A stretch of DNA of 64,000 nt, taken from Acanthosoma haemorrhoidale. Its lineage: Eukaryota; Arthropoda; Insecta; Hemiptera; Acanthosomatidae. The first letter of the stretch is position 1. Each line of letters opens with the position of its first letter. The stretch covers positions 87,793,333-87,857,332 of the forward strand of contig OV884013.1 in NCBI GenBank assembly GCA_930367205.1, given 5' to 3'. This document shows positions 48,201-56,909 of this stretch, in pieces. The position numbers and the translations under genes were made by a program. The notes below the pieces were generated by a model. It made no database searches, had not been told where the DNA came from, and was given only the letters and a program-made list of their open reading frames with translations.

Positions 48201-51200
48201 GGGTGGGCACAACAAGTAGGGGAGTGATTTGTTTTGACCTAGGTGAAGATTAAAGGAGAATCGGTTATGAAATTGTGAATATCATTCAAGGTTTTGAGTA
48301 GTAGTAATCCTAAGATTGCCTTGGACTTCCACAAATTCCAGCCAAAGAGCTATTTAAGAATTTAAGGTTTTGTATTGTTTCCCATGTTTAATGAAGCGTC
48401 AGAGATAATTTCAAAGATATTCCAGAAAATCTATTAAAAAAAAGAATCAAAAGAGAAATTTCGGATTCAAAATGTTCCAGCAGATTATAAGATGTTTTTC
48501 GTATTCAAGTTTTAATAATATTAATTTTTTTATATTTTATGAAAAGGCGAGCAAGATGGCTTGGAAAATGATAACTGTATTTTTTTCTCATTTATCTCCA
48601 GTAATAATGTATACATTCTATCTTATGTTCCTTCGTTATAATTGTTAGCGAACGTCAACAGCTTTTATTAATTTATGTATTATGTCTACTTAATTGTATG
48701 CGTGAGTGCATTTCAATTCACTATATTAATCCCAGTATCATTAGAATAATCACAGGACACAAATTATATAGATAATAATAAATTATATTTCTGATCAGAA
48801 ATCGTGTAAATAGGTTTTTAATAAACTCGCCAAATCCCGGGAGTCTCTTTCTGGATATAATTTTTTCACTTTCTACAGCTTTTGATTTTTAAAAACTTGC
48901 TTATAATATAAAATGCAAAAATAATTAATAACAATTATTTTTAAATTATTAACAAAAAGGGCAAGGTAAATGACTACTGATCCATGGATCATCTAATCAT
49001 TATTACTTTCTGCCTTTTTTAAGTTCGTAACGAGCAAAGCTTCTTCCCAGTTTCTCCACATGTTCTTTTTTATTGTCATTCATGGACTCATTTGTCACTC
49101 ACGATTGCGTTGAATCGACTTCTTTTGATAATTCATTTGTGGTTTGTCCTGTGACTTGGTTTACAGGACTCCTCAGGTGTCCAGTATCAGGATTGCTAAC
49201 GGTATATTTTTTCCAGGTAAGTATCTAATTTCAATATTGGTACCATGTATATTGTTTTGTATCTATGCATTTATATGCTTAATGCAGTTAAATATTTTTA
49301 TTTTAATATTATTATTTTTGTCACAGAGGTTTACAGCTTGTTTTATATTGTCAATGTTTGTTTCATCTCTTTTTATGATGTAGTAGTTCCTATTAGATAC
49401 GATGATTATGATATGAATTCATCACCTGCACATTATTGTTATTCATAGGCGACTTTGTCCCGGAATATTTTATTTTCAATTCTATATTGCTGTTGCAGCA
49501 AGTTATTACTGACCTTGTAGAGATGGGCTACACCTTCATTCAGGAATGAGAATCGTTTTTCGTCTATTAGTCTGTATGTGTTTTCGACAATAATCATCAT
49601 CATCCGTTGCACAACAATCTGTTGCTTTCTGAGTCGAGACAATAAATATGATTTTGGCTTTGCATGAAACCGACATACCCCATGCCCTTTTTTAGCTCGC
49701 ATGGTATATATGCGAATGACATATAGAGCAATGTGTATGAATTAAATGCCGTTTTAATTGTTTTTATTTTTTAAGGTTCAGCTGTTATATTTTTACTATA
49801 AAAAGGATTAGTCAGTGGTTTAGTGTTTTTCTGTTTTAAATGGCGGTACATCAAATATCAGTATTGTTGTGTCTATCGAACTACGGTATTTATCGATTCA
49901 TCGATTAGGTGAAGTTGTTGTTATCTAAGGATAACCTTATTCATGTTCATGTTTTTTTTTAGTTATCAATCACGTAATAAAGCAGTGTGCTCAATTCTAT
50001 TCTATTTAAATTCAGCCAGTACATAATAAACTGGCGACGTGGATCAAAATCGAACGTTAGGTGTTACAGTGAACTGTTAATAGTTGTGCATTATTATTTA
50101 TTATAAATACTGACTGTAAATAGTTTACCTACATTCAATTCCAAGTAAGGTTATAGGTAAGTAAGGCACAATATTAATATTAAACAAGATAAGAAATTAA
50201 ATATGGATCCTGAACAATTTAAACAACTTATAGCTGCTAAACAAGCACAATTTCAAGCATTTTTACAGGGTGTAATTCCAATTCAAAAACAGTCCGAATC
50301 TATTATTTATAATTTTGAAAATTTTGATAAATCTAAAGAATGTTTTTCTCAGTACCTTGAAAGATTCAATAATTATTTATTAATGAAAGGTTTGGAAAAT
50401 AATGAATTCGCATCAAAAACAATTCTTTTAAATAGTATAGGTGCAGAACATTATGAACTCTTAAAAATTTCTGCCGCACCTAAAGAAGTTTCTAACTTAA
50501 ATTACAAAGAAGTGATTAACATTTTAAAGAATCAGCTAATTGCCAAATCAAGCGTAATTGTCGAACGTCATAGATTTTTATCGCAGAAGCATAATTCTAA
50601 TGAACCAGTAAATACATATGCAAACGAATTGAAAAAGTTTGTTCCTAAATGCCAATTTGTATGTGAGTGTGGAAAGTCAGTCTCAGATATTTTCTTGTTG
50701 TCACAGTTTATTAGAGGCCTAAGCGATGAGTCGATGAGACAGCAATTATTACTACAGAGCCCTGGTACATTCGATGAAGCTATAACAAAAGCTCTGGCAT
50801 TAGAGGCATCTATCTCTGATAGCAGGGAAATTTCGGGAGAAAGGTCATATGATTCTTCAATTAATAGAGTTTCAAGACCTACAAGATCTTTCTCTACTGC
50901 ACGCTTCCGACAAATACAAACAATAAATTTTAAAAATCTTGGAATTGAAGGACTATGTTTTCGCTGTGGCCGTAATAATCACAACGCTAAAGAATGTAGA
51001 GTAAAATTCAACCAGATAAGATGTAAATATTGCAAGAAAGAAGGACATGTTGAGAAAATTTGTTTAAAAAAGCTTATCTCTTCCAAGAAAAATATTAATT
51101 CTGTTAATAATGAGGATGCTGATTCAAGTTCATTAGAAACATATGATGGTTACCAGATAATAGATATTTATGCTGAGCAACCTCTTCAAACAATTCAAGA

Positions 51201-54200
51201 TGCGCAAAAATATTTTGTTAATGTCAAAATTGAAAACAAGTTACAAACCTTCGAAGTGGATTCTGGTGCGGGACAGACTCTGCTACCCAAGTCTATTTTT
51301 CATAAACTTCAACTTAAAGCAAAAATTCAAAGCACCAACATACGATTTAGCTCATACACATCTGAAATTGTGACTCCATTGGGTTATGTGGAAGCACTCG
51401 TTCAATACAGAGATATAGTATTGACAGAAATATTGTTTGTGGTTCCGGACGGATTTACACCGCTACTGGGCCGTACCTGGATTCGACATTTGAACATTAA
51501 ACTGCAAGATTTAGACAGCAAGAGTATTTCATCCCAAAGTGATTCTATAGCATGCGTAAACACAACAAATTTTTTACAAAATATTTACTCGAAATTCAAA
51601 TTAATTTTCGAGCAACGTTTTGGTTGTACTCCTAACATTCAATGTAATTTAAAATTAAAAGAAAATTAAAAAAAAAAAAAAAAAAAGAAAATTAAAGAAA
51701 AGTAAAGAAAAAAAAAGAAAAGAAAAAAATTAAAGAAAAAGAAAAGAAAGAGAGATTCCATTCGCTCTAAAAACAAAGGTGGAAGAAGAGCTTAGTAACC
51801 TTGAAAGAGAAGGAATTATTACTCCAGTTCAAGTTAGTGATTGGGCATCACCGCTAGTTGTTATACCTAAGCCCGACGGGTCAGTAAGACTTTGCATTGA
51901 TTATAAAGTAGCAGTCAATCCTCAGCTTCTTTCAGCGCACTACCTGATTCCTAAAGTTGATGATATTCTAAGTAATCTTCGAGATTCTAATTTTTTTTGT
52001 ACATTGGACTTATTCAAAGCTTACATATTCCGGTCGATGAAGAGAGCGCTAACGTTCAAACAATCGTAACTCATAAAGGAACATTTAAATTCAACCGGCT
52101 GTCTTTCGGAATCAAGACTGCTCCAAGCGAGTTTCATCGCATTATGGACCAGATCCTGGCGGGTCTTCCTGGCGTTACAGCTTACTTTGACGACATTATA
52201 GAGCATGGTTCAACTCTACAAGATTGTTACAATCGACTTTGTGCTTGCCTGGAAAGACTTCAATCTTACGATTTACATTTAAACCAAAAAAAATGCCAAT
52301 TTTTCAAAACTAAAATTAAATATCTTGGTTACATTGTTGAAGGAAACAAAATTTCAAAGGATCCATCAAAGATTAAGGCTATTACAGAAGCTCCACGACC
52401 TCAAAACCAAGAAGATGTTAAAAGATTTTTAGGAATCATCTCTTATTATTCAAGATTTATTCCAAATGCTTCAAAAATTACACATCCAATTCGATTATTA
52501 CTCCAGAAGGAAAGAAAATTTCACTGGTCTTCGGAGTGTGAAATCGCCTTCACAACTTTAAAAAATGAAATGGCTAATGATAGAGTCCTAACACCTTTCA
52601 ATCCTGAATTACCTGTAGTTGTAGCTAGCGACGCTTCGCCGACCGGCATAGCAGGTGTGTTGTCTCATGTAGTCGATGGCATAGAAAAGCCAATTGCATA
52701 TGCTTCAAGATCACTTTCGAAATCGGAAATGAATTATAGTCAGTTAGACAGAGAGGCTCTAGCCATTGTATTCGCCTTGAAAATTTTTTTTTATTTTCTA
52801 TTTGGAAGAACCTTCACGTTGATTACAGACAACAAACCACTAAGTAGAATTTTTCATGAAGGTGCAAACCTACCAGCGATGACATCCGCTAGGTTAATGA
52901 GATATGCGGCTTGGCTTACCAATTTTGATTATAAAATCCAGCATCGACCTGCAGAAGAAAATGTACATGCAGACTACCTATCAAGAACGCCAATACAAGA
53001 AGAAACTACTATAATTGAAGATGAAATTAATATGGAAGTTGACCTAATTTCTAAAGAATGTGTTTACAGTATTTCGAATAACTCATTAACTTATAAAACT
53101 TTAGCAGAGGAAACAGCTAGGGACGAAGAATTATCTAAAATAAAATGTGATTTGCTAAATAATGATTGCTATGATTCAGAATACTATTTACAAAATGGAA
53201 TAATTTTCAAGGGTCAGAGAATTATAATACCTCGAACTCTTCAAGAAGATGTATTAAAAGAGTTACACCACACGCATATAGGTATTGTGAAAATGAAGCA
53301 GTTAGCGAGAAGGTATGTTTATTGGAAAAATATTGACCAACAACCAACAACCAACAAATTGAAAATCTTGTGAAATCCTGTCAAGAATGTGCCACCATAA
53401 GGAAAAATCCAGAAAAAGTTCCTATTCATTCCTGGGAAGAGCCAACAGAAAATTTCGAGAGAGTCCATATAGACTATGCATGACCATTTGAAAATCACCA
53501 TTTTTTGTTACTGGTTGACGCCAATTCCAGATGGGTGGAAGTGCGTATATCAAAAGAAGCCCCTACTTCGCAAGAAACAATTAAATTATTACAATCGATA
53601 TTCTATATCCATGGATTTCCACGAATACTAGTTTCTGATAATGCAACCATTTTCAAGAGTGAGAAATTCACCGAATTCTGTGATATGGCTGGAATCAAAC
53701 AAAAATTTATAGCTCCGGGACATCCGGCTACGAACGGATTGGCGGAGAGGAATGTTCAGACACTCAAAAACAAATTGAACGCAATGTCTAAATTGACAAT
53801 CTGCAGACCAAAGTTCAAGAGATACTCCTGCGCTACCGTTCAACGCCGTTAGCCTGTGGGAAATCTCCGGCAGAACTGTATCTCAATAGGAAAATTAATA
53901 TAAAGCTAGATGCACTTAAACCACCGATTAACAATTCTGATTTATCTCCAGATAAGTATAAGAAAGTTCACCAACTCCAGATAGGAGACAGAGTACAAGC
54001 TAGGTGGTATGCAAATGGCAAATCTTCATGGAGATTTGGCACTGTAATCAAGAAATTCGGCAAGTTGCACTACTTAATCACCTTAGATGGGGATGGCTAC
54101 ACCTTGAAGCGCCACATCGACCAACTGCGTCTCGTGTACATTCCAGAGCAGATAAAGAATGACATTACTCCTAGTCAAGCTTCGCATGCTAAGAAGAAAT

Positions 54201-56009
54201 TTACCTTTTATGACGACGAAATTAGGCAGCCAAGGAATTCTGCAACTCCCACATCACCAATTGAGCCTTCAACCATCACTGCTACTGATCCAGTAACCAC
54301 AGAGACTACACATCCGGCAGCACAACCTGAAATCCAGCCTCTACGTAGATCCCAGAGACAGCGTCGCGTTCCGGCTCACTTTTCTGATTATGTGCTTAAC
54401 TAAGTCGCGGAGAATTGTTGTGTCTATCGAACTATCGTATTTATCGATTCATCGATTAGGTGAAGTTGTTGTTATCTAAGGATAACCTTATTCATGTTCA
54501 TGTTTTGTTTTAGTTATCAATCACGTAATAAAGCAGTGTGCTCAATTCTATTCTATTTAAATTCAACCAGTACATAATAAGGATGATGCTATCGCGGGTA
54601 TCGTTTTGCATTCTAGAAGGTTTATCAAATCGCTACTTCAGATCGAGTATTTTTCTTTGATATGAGTTAGAATTTTAAATCCATTGGCCACTTTTTTAAT
54701 TTACTTTGGTGCTGACGAAAATGTTACTTCATCTTATTTACCCTAGGTGCGACCAGATTTATTATTTCTATAAGGTATTGAGCAATACTTGGAGTCAATA
54801 AAAACATTCACATTGACATTGATAAAACACAATTGAGTGCCAACATTGTCAATTATAATTGATAGGGTTTTGTTTGTGGGTATGGTTTTGTCGGCTTGTC
54901 TTGACCCTTGTCAAAACTAAATTATTGTTTTTTATTATTCGTTCGTTGATTTAGTTATTTTGTTATGTTGGTAATGATTACGGGGATCTTTTTTTTTTCT
55001 CAATGAATTATTTGATGGTTCTTTGCATTATCTGACCGTTATACCTCCATCAGTTGATATTTTTATAGATGCCGTTCGATTCCGTCTAAGAAGATTGTCT
55101 GTTTACGTATATGTATACATGTATATGTATATGTAACTTGTCCTTTCTCTAATAGGCTATTATTAAATTCAATCTTGCTTAAATTAAATAATGTCTGGAA
55201 TCTTTTAAAGCCACATATTGGTAGTATTTGGTTTTATTCAATTGTTTTTTCTTTAGGCCTTCCAGTTTTTCGTTAATGGAATCATCTTGTTGTTTGTGAA
55301 TGAGTACGTGCAGCATTTAGTTATACTAGTTGCAGTTCTAGGGCATTATCTTAAGATGATAGCCTAGATTTAATCCTATTAGGTAAAACTGTATATTTTT
55401 AATAAGAATTTTATTTATTTGAGACTTATTGATAATTATTTATAGATGTCTCGTAATATTTTGAGTTATTTTAATCATGACAACCAGATTGTCGAAATCG
55501 TTTGAACTAAAATAAAATAGAATATTGTGTCGTAATATTTCAGGTAAAAATTACGAATGCATTTTATATATTAGAATCATGTGCTCTTTTTTTTTTTGCT
55601 AGGAGTTGTCAATTAGAAGATATTTCCCATTAATTGGAATAAATTGTGGAATTTTGTTTTCTCTTAGAATGGAATGGAAAATTTCTTTCCAGGTCGCGTG
55701 AGGTTATATAATGAATACACCCACTACTCAATTATTACAATAAAAATAAAAAGTTTCTACCCAATTTTCTACAAGGTGGCCCTTTTTTTTCACTTGGTAT
55801 ATACTGCTTCGTGCGTAAATGAAAAATATCTTGGTCCCTGAAAAAAGTGTAAACGTCAACCAAAAATACGTTTTGGTTTGCTGCGAAATCGAGATTCCAA
55901 TACACCTGTAAAGTATCAAATCTGCAAACTGAACAAGAAAAAAGTTTACCTGGACAGCAGCAGCGACTGCGACTAAGCAGAGAACACCGAGAAAGTAAAC
56001 TAGGGACAT
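31770..56009 (-). CDS. Vanin/biotinidase-like amidase, seven exons
   Basis: A carbon-nitrogen hydrolase (nitrilase superfamily) of the vanin/biotinidase group; relatives cleave pantetheine or biotin amides and are secreted or GPI-anchored. This gene's substrate cannot be told from sequence. Exons on the minus strand: 55950-56009, 42895-43026, 41961-42077, 40716-40858, 39922-40130, 34814-35005 and 31770-32551. All borders are GT/AG, phases agree, and the sum is 1635 bases, exactly 545 codons. Exon 1 is a signal peptide (MSLVYFLGVLCLVAVAAAVQ). The catalytic triad is Glu in VVFPE (exon 3), Lys in KYRKFNLF (exon 5) and Cys in FICFDIAF (exon 5). The vanin C-terminal domain fills exons 6-7. An in-frame ATG at 56051 is an alternative start. 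Seven or more mobile insertions lie in its introns, none in exons. Confidence 0.95.
32976..33712 (+). mobile_element. Nonautonomous mariner-type element, copy 1
   Basis: It is bounded by inverted repeats GGGTGTCCCAGAATTA and its complement, within TAAA/TTTA flanks. It lies in intron 6 of the vanin-like gene, antisense to it. It keeps the transposase start (MERYTIEKRVFIVEHYL, 33089) and C-terminal part, but the middle, including the first catalytic Asp, is deleted; a further deletion of about 170 bases follows the N-terminal helices. Confidence 0.85.
33168..33629 (+). pseudogene. Transposase C-terminal remnant of the mariner-type copy 1
   Basis: After the internal deletion the frame reads MWFQQDGATCHTAHETIQIL (second catalytic Asp) and SRFGDQNWPPRSCDLTPLHL. 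The residue expected to be the third Asp (LTPLD) is His. The C terminus ending VLFHK is intact. It lacks the DNA-binding and first catalytic parts and cannot act alone. Confidence 0.85.
34814..35005 (-). CDS. Vanin-like gene, exon 6
   Basis: It runs from acceptor TCATCTAG to CCAG|GTAAAC. QMAWAYVTDANLLSAGVN and GSTGSGIYAGRKGP are the family's post-catalytic block. Confidence 0.95.
35373..35402 (+). repeat. Short CCCTAA-type repeat
   Basis: CCTAACCCTAACCCC is repeated twice, followed by a degenerate unit. It is too short and irregular to be a functional telomere tract. Confidence 0.5.
36946..37906 (-). mobile_element. 5'-truncated LINE inserted in LTR copy B
   Basis: A target duplication GATTTTCAGG flanks it (36936-36945 and 37907-37916). 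Its tail is the T-rich start on the plus strand (poly-A on the minus). It is the 3' end of a non-LTR retrotransposon beginning just before FADDIAVY. The same family ends at 63362-64000. Confidence 0.9.
37217..37900 (-). pseudogene. LINE reverse-transcriptase C-terminal part
   Basis: It starts at FADDIAVY (about 37880-37895), the RT catalytic box with Phe for the usual Tyr, then a frameshift near 37855, then an open frame from RLNISVNAGKTDCVIFS through LKLLIYKSILRPTLLYGAPLF to the C terminus at 37217. It belongs to the Jockey/CR1-like non-LTR group with no RNase H visible. The copy is truncated and frameshifted. Confidence 0.85.
37987..38115 (+). repeat. Tandem repeat inside LTR copy B, unit about 32 bases
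   Basis: The unit starts TTTATGGCTGCCAGGTGGCT and ends CCCTTTCAGG; three near-perfect copies are followed by a diverged fourth. Copy A has a single related unit (TTTATGATGCCCAGGTGGCC), so the array expanded after the copies parted. Confidence 0.8.
39249..39866 (-). mobile_element. Solo LTR of the gypsy element at 57.8-62.8 kb
   Basis: This is the reverse complement of the 605-616 base LTRs at 57841 and 62139, more diverged than those are from each other. It is bounded by TGAAACC and GTTACA, with AT-repeat DNA on both sides. It lies in intron 5 of the vanin-like gene, in the same orientation, with its edge about 55 bases from the exon 5 donor. Confidence 0.88.
39922..40130 (-). CDS. Vanin-like gene, exon 5 (catalytic Lys and Cys)
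   Basis: It begins by completing Lys, then YRKFNLFNEP with the catalytic Lys, VRFGMFICFDIAFKEPA with the nucleophile Cys, and FIYPSWWFSIFPSTF. The donor is GTAAGT. Confidence 0.95.
40716..40858 (-). CDS. Vanin-like gene, exon 4
   Basis: Acceptor CATGCAG to donor GTAAGG. FLSQAARENKIYVAFTLHER and YNTGVVFDRNGAIVLK are typical nitrilase-fold strands. Confidence 0.95.
41355..41453 (+). repeat. Three-copy tandem repeat, 33-base unit
   Basis: The unit starts ATTTAATACAAAGTAAATTA. Copies 1 and 3 agree almost fully, and copy 2 has one A-to-G change. It lies in intron 3 of the vanin-like gene. Confidence 0.9.
41961..42077 (-). CDS. Vanin-like gene, exon 3 (catalytic Glu)
   Basis: Thirty-nine codons, phase 0 at both ends. 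ADIVVFPEIAL gives the catalytic Glu; the rest is an acidic loop ending DDPDAHY. Confidence 0.95.
42895..43026 (-). CDS. Vanin-like gene, exon 2
   Basis: Forty-four codons from acceptor GCTTTAG to donor GTGAGT. DFYHAAVVEYCPF is the first strand of the nitrilase domain, followed by a charged helix ending LIKEAAKT. Confidence 0.95.
43648..44423 (+). mobile_element. 5'-truncated Jockey-like LINE
   Basis: It is flanked by a 17-base target duplication, AACTATTGTAAGTAAAC, at 43631-43647 and 44424-44440. The frame gives LTWNPHTRLKRQELN, HLSIENKLLFYKVMLKPIWTYG, LWGTAKKSN and RIQSFQSKVLRTISNAPYYV, the C-terminal region of Jockey-group RT. A frameshift near 43965 moves the last part (LSKHPNPVAQSL, then RRLKRQWPRDLL and a stop near 44076) into another frame. 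The 3' end has AATAAA and finishes TTTGTACAGTAC with no poly-A tail. It is in intron 1 of the vanin-like gene, antisense to it. Confidence 0.88.
45250..46450 (-). pseudogene. LINE RNase H fragment split by a solo LTR
   Basis: On the minus strand the frame ETLSQIEKIEKYG (46344-46385) continues, once the LTR and one CCAT are removed, as RRVLFLWLPGHG and GKVLTVMMAKGVAKGS (45531 downward). The W-x-P-G-H block is the hallmark of the RNase H domain of I/R1-type LINEs. A stop follows after TAEC and the rest is decayed. It may be the tail of the same LINE whose RT lies at 46960-47990 in the same orientation. Confidence 0.55.
45536..46340 (+). mobile_element. Solo LTR (copy C)
   Basis: It is bounded by TGTAGCGACC and CCCGACA, with CCAT duplicated at 45532-45535 and 46341-46344. 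It has a TATA-like CTATATG near 45756. The last 149 bases (46192-46340) run TGTCGGGG to CCCGACA, the same internal inverted repeat as copies A and B. A 68-codon frame at 45974-46180 is also open in copy D. It interrupts a LINE RNase H frame. Confidence 0.85.
46960..47990 (-). pseudogene. LINE reverse-transcriptase fragment (fingers/palm)
   Basis: On the minus strand, from high to low coordinate: IKQRNNIKNRWFR, LWKLVKTCRSKKNG, NKAPGEDGIQNILLKQGGKG-like blocks in changing frames, NWKHAVVVPLLKP, SHYRPISLL, then NRAITMISLYCSKAFDSVDH (Tyr where the first catalytic Asp is usual) and LLNLMTSYLTGRTFSVRIG. This is the N-terminal to middle part of a non-LTR RT. It has several frameshifts and stops. Confidence 0.75.
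48000..49864. other. Intron 1 stretch with no recognised feature
   Basis: AT-rich DNA between the LINE RT fragment and the Mag-like element. Short open frames at 49144-49448 and 49439-49702 match nothing I know and show no supporting splice context. Confidence 0.4.
49865..50029 (+). repeat. 5' LTR of the Mag-like element
   Basis: 165 bases with a DRE-like doubled ATCGATT. It differs from the 3' copy at two sites in ACTACGGTA, one in the T run and one near the end. Confidence 0.93.
50203..51669 (+). CDS. Gag-protease polyprotein of the Mag-like element
   Basis: A 488-codon open frame. Residues 1-230 are the capsid region. Two CCHC zinc knuckles follow (CFRCGRNNHNAKEC about 251-264, CKYCKKEGHVEKIC about 273-286), then an aspartic protease with VDSGAG at about 351-356 and LLGRTWI at about 421-427. 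The frame ends in KLKEN at a stop where an A-rich repeat begins; in related elements protease and RT are read as one polyprotein, so this stop is damage, not a natural end. Confidence 0.92.
   Translation: MDPEQFKQLIAAKQAQFQAFLQGVIPIQKQSESIIYNFENFDKSKECFSQYLERFNNYLLMKGLENNEFASKTILLNSIGAEHYELLKISAAPKEVSNLNYKEVINILKNQLIAKSSVIVERHRFLSQKHNSNEPVNTYANELKKFVPKCQFVCECGKSVSDIFLLSQFIRGLSDESMRQQLLLQSPGTFDEAITKALALEASISDSREISGERSYDSSINRVSRPTRSFSTARFRQIQTINFKNLGIEGLCFRCGRNNHNAKECRVKFNQIRCKYCKKEGHVEKICLKKLISSKKNINSVNNEDADSSSLETYDGYQIIDIYAEQPLQTIQDAQKYFVNVKIENKLQTFEVDSGAGQTLLPKSIFHKLQLKAKIQSTNIRFSSYTSEIVTPLGYVEALVQYRDIVLTEILFVVPDGFTPLLGRTWIRHLNIKLQDLDSKSISSQSDSIACVNTTNFLQNIYSKFKLIFEQRFGCTPNIQCNLKLKEN
51661..51756 (+). 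repeat. A-rich expansion between protease and RT
   Basis: About 95 bases made almost only of A and G with a few T, built from units like GAAAATTAAA and AAAGAAAAG. It sits where other Ty3 elements encode a normal linker, and it introduces stops. Confidence 0.85.
51757..53373 (+). pseudogene. RT-RNase H (and start of integrase) of the Mag-like element
   Basis: The first part (to about 52020) holds EGIITPVQVSDWASPLVVIPK and VRLCIDY. A small indel near 52015 shifts frame into 51997-53373, which holds LSFGIKTAPSEFHRIMD, the RT active box TAYFDDII, the RNase H segments VASDASP and NYSQLDREALAIVFAL, ITDNKPL, HADYLSR, and the integrase zinc-binding start HHTHIGIVKMKQLARR. The frame breaks at 53337-53357 where a seven-base unit, AACAACC, is repeated. 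Confidence 0.88.
53374..54403 (+). pseudogene. Integrase and C-terminal region of the Mag-like element
   Basis: It continues the integrase: CQECATIRKNPEK (zinc-binding Cys pair), HIDYA followed by a TGA at 53481-53483, LLVDANSRWVEV, VSDNATIF (catalytic Asp) and GLAERNVQTLKNK (catalytic Glu). A further frameshift lies near 53795. A C-terminal domain follows, ending in a Pro/Thr-rich tail and RSQRQRRVPAHF at 54403. Confidence 0.87.
54416..54580 (+). repeat. 3' LTR of the Mag-like element
   Basis: 165 bases, four differences from the 5' LTR. It follows the purine tract directly. Confidence 0.93.
54581..55949. other. Intron 1 stretch near exon 1
   Basis: AT-rich with no recognised gene or element. 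The longer minus-strand frames reaching below 55950 are read-through of exon 1 past its donor. Confidence 0.5.
55950..56009 (-). CDS. Vanin-like gene, exon 1 (signal peptide)
   Basis: Twenty codons: a hydrophobic core YFLGVLCLVAVAAA and a cleavable small-residue end, then CAG|GTAAAC. An in-frame ATG at 56051 would add 14 residues before the core; the inner ATG gives a normal signal peptide. Confidence 0.85.
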
Positions 56010-56909
56010 TGCTGGGATGGAACTGAGACAAGGATCCACTACACGAGGCAAGAGGTTTGACAGTAACAGCCCAAGTGTCGAGGCATTACTGAGGCTAAAG
56101 AAGGCGAGTCAATAAATACAGTGAGAATTGGTGAGTGACCTTGGATGATGTCGGCTGAGTGGTCTTCATCCTAACCCATTCACAACAAACATGTTCACGA
56201 TCGCCTAAGGCCGGGTGCTCACTAATGCTGATCACAGGCTACTAGTACGGTCTACTATGGTATGGGTAGCGAACCGAGAAATATTTAACCTTCAGGCAAT
56301 CACGAACCATTCAAGTTTTGTTTTTTTTGTTCAAACCTATTAAATTTTGTTTATTATTTAAACCCTTATATTATATTATGTTTATTATTGCTGAAAGGAA
56401 AGTTATCCTATCGGGACCAACATAATCCCATTTAAGGATGGATATATATACACTGTCATTTGAGCTCAGAAACTTGTGATATTGTGTCCAGTCGACATGT
56501 TTTTTGTCTAAACAACAGTGCTGTGTGCTCAATTTATGGGTACATGCCGACCAGGGATTGAAGATCTAAAGGAGAACCCAAAATAAAGAGAAGACATGTC
56601 CTAATATGGCGGATCCCCGTCCCATCGTTTTCTCGGGTGGAGAGGACTTACAAATTGCCGGAAAATGAAAAATAATCTCCAACGATTTCAATCTAAAATT
56701 CCTAAATGGATTCAAGAACCTTACTTTCATTATATTAGGTGAACTCTTATTTTGAAACGTCATTGCATGAACTTAAAGCAACAAACACCACAGGAAGAGC
56801 CATTGCTACTAGTGGTAAAACATTTAGAAACAGAACCCAGAAGATTGTATCGTGGTTCTCTCAGTTTCTGATATGTAAAATATATATAATATATTTATGA
56901 TATAATATA
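56010..56909. other. Leader and presumed promoter of the vanin-like gene
   Basis: GC content rises between 55950 and 56230, as expected near a start site. No clear TATA box was found. Farther right is AT-rich DNA with no recognised feature. Confidence 0.4.

Larger units (their letters stand above)
49865..54580 (+). mobile_element. Mag-like Ty3 LTR retrotransposon, full length, recently inserted
   Basis: It has two LTRs of 165 bases (49865-50029 and 54416-54580), both TGTTGTG to CATAATAA, differing at only four positions. A primer-binding-like TGGCGACGTGG starts at 50032 and a purine stretch (CGCGGAGAAT) precedes the 3' LTR. Gene order is gag-protease-RT-RNase H-integrase, as in Ty3/Metaviridae; two zinc knuckles point to the Mag group. 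Coding is broken by an A-rich expansion, two or more frameshifts and a stop. Flanks AGTAT/AGGAT are a possible imperfect target duplication. It lies in intron 1 of the vanin-like gene, antisense to it. Confidence 0.9.

Noticed and set aside
49439..49702. 87-codon minus-strand frame before the Mag-like element
   Set aside because: No family match, no splice context, and ordinary length for AT-rich noncoding DNA.
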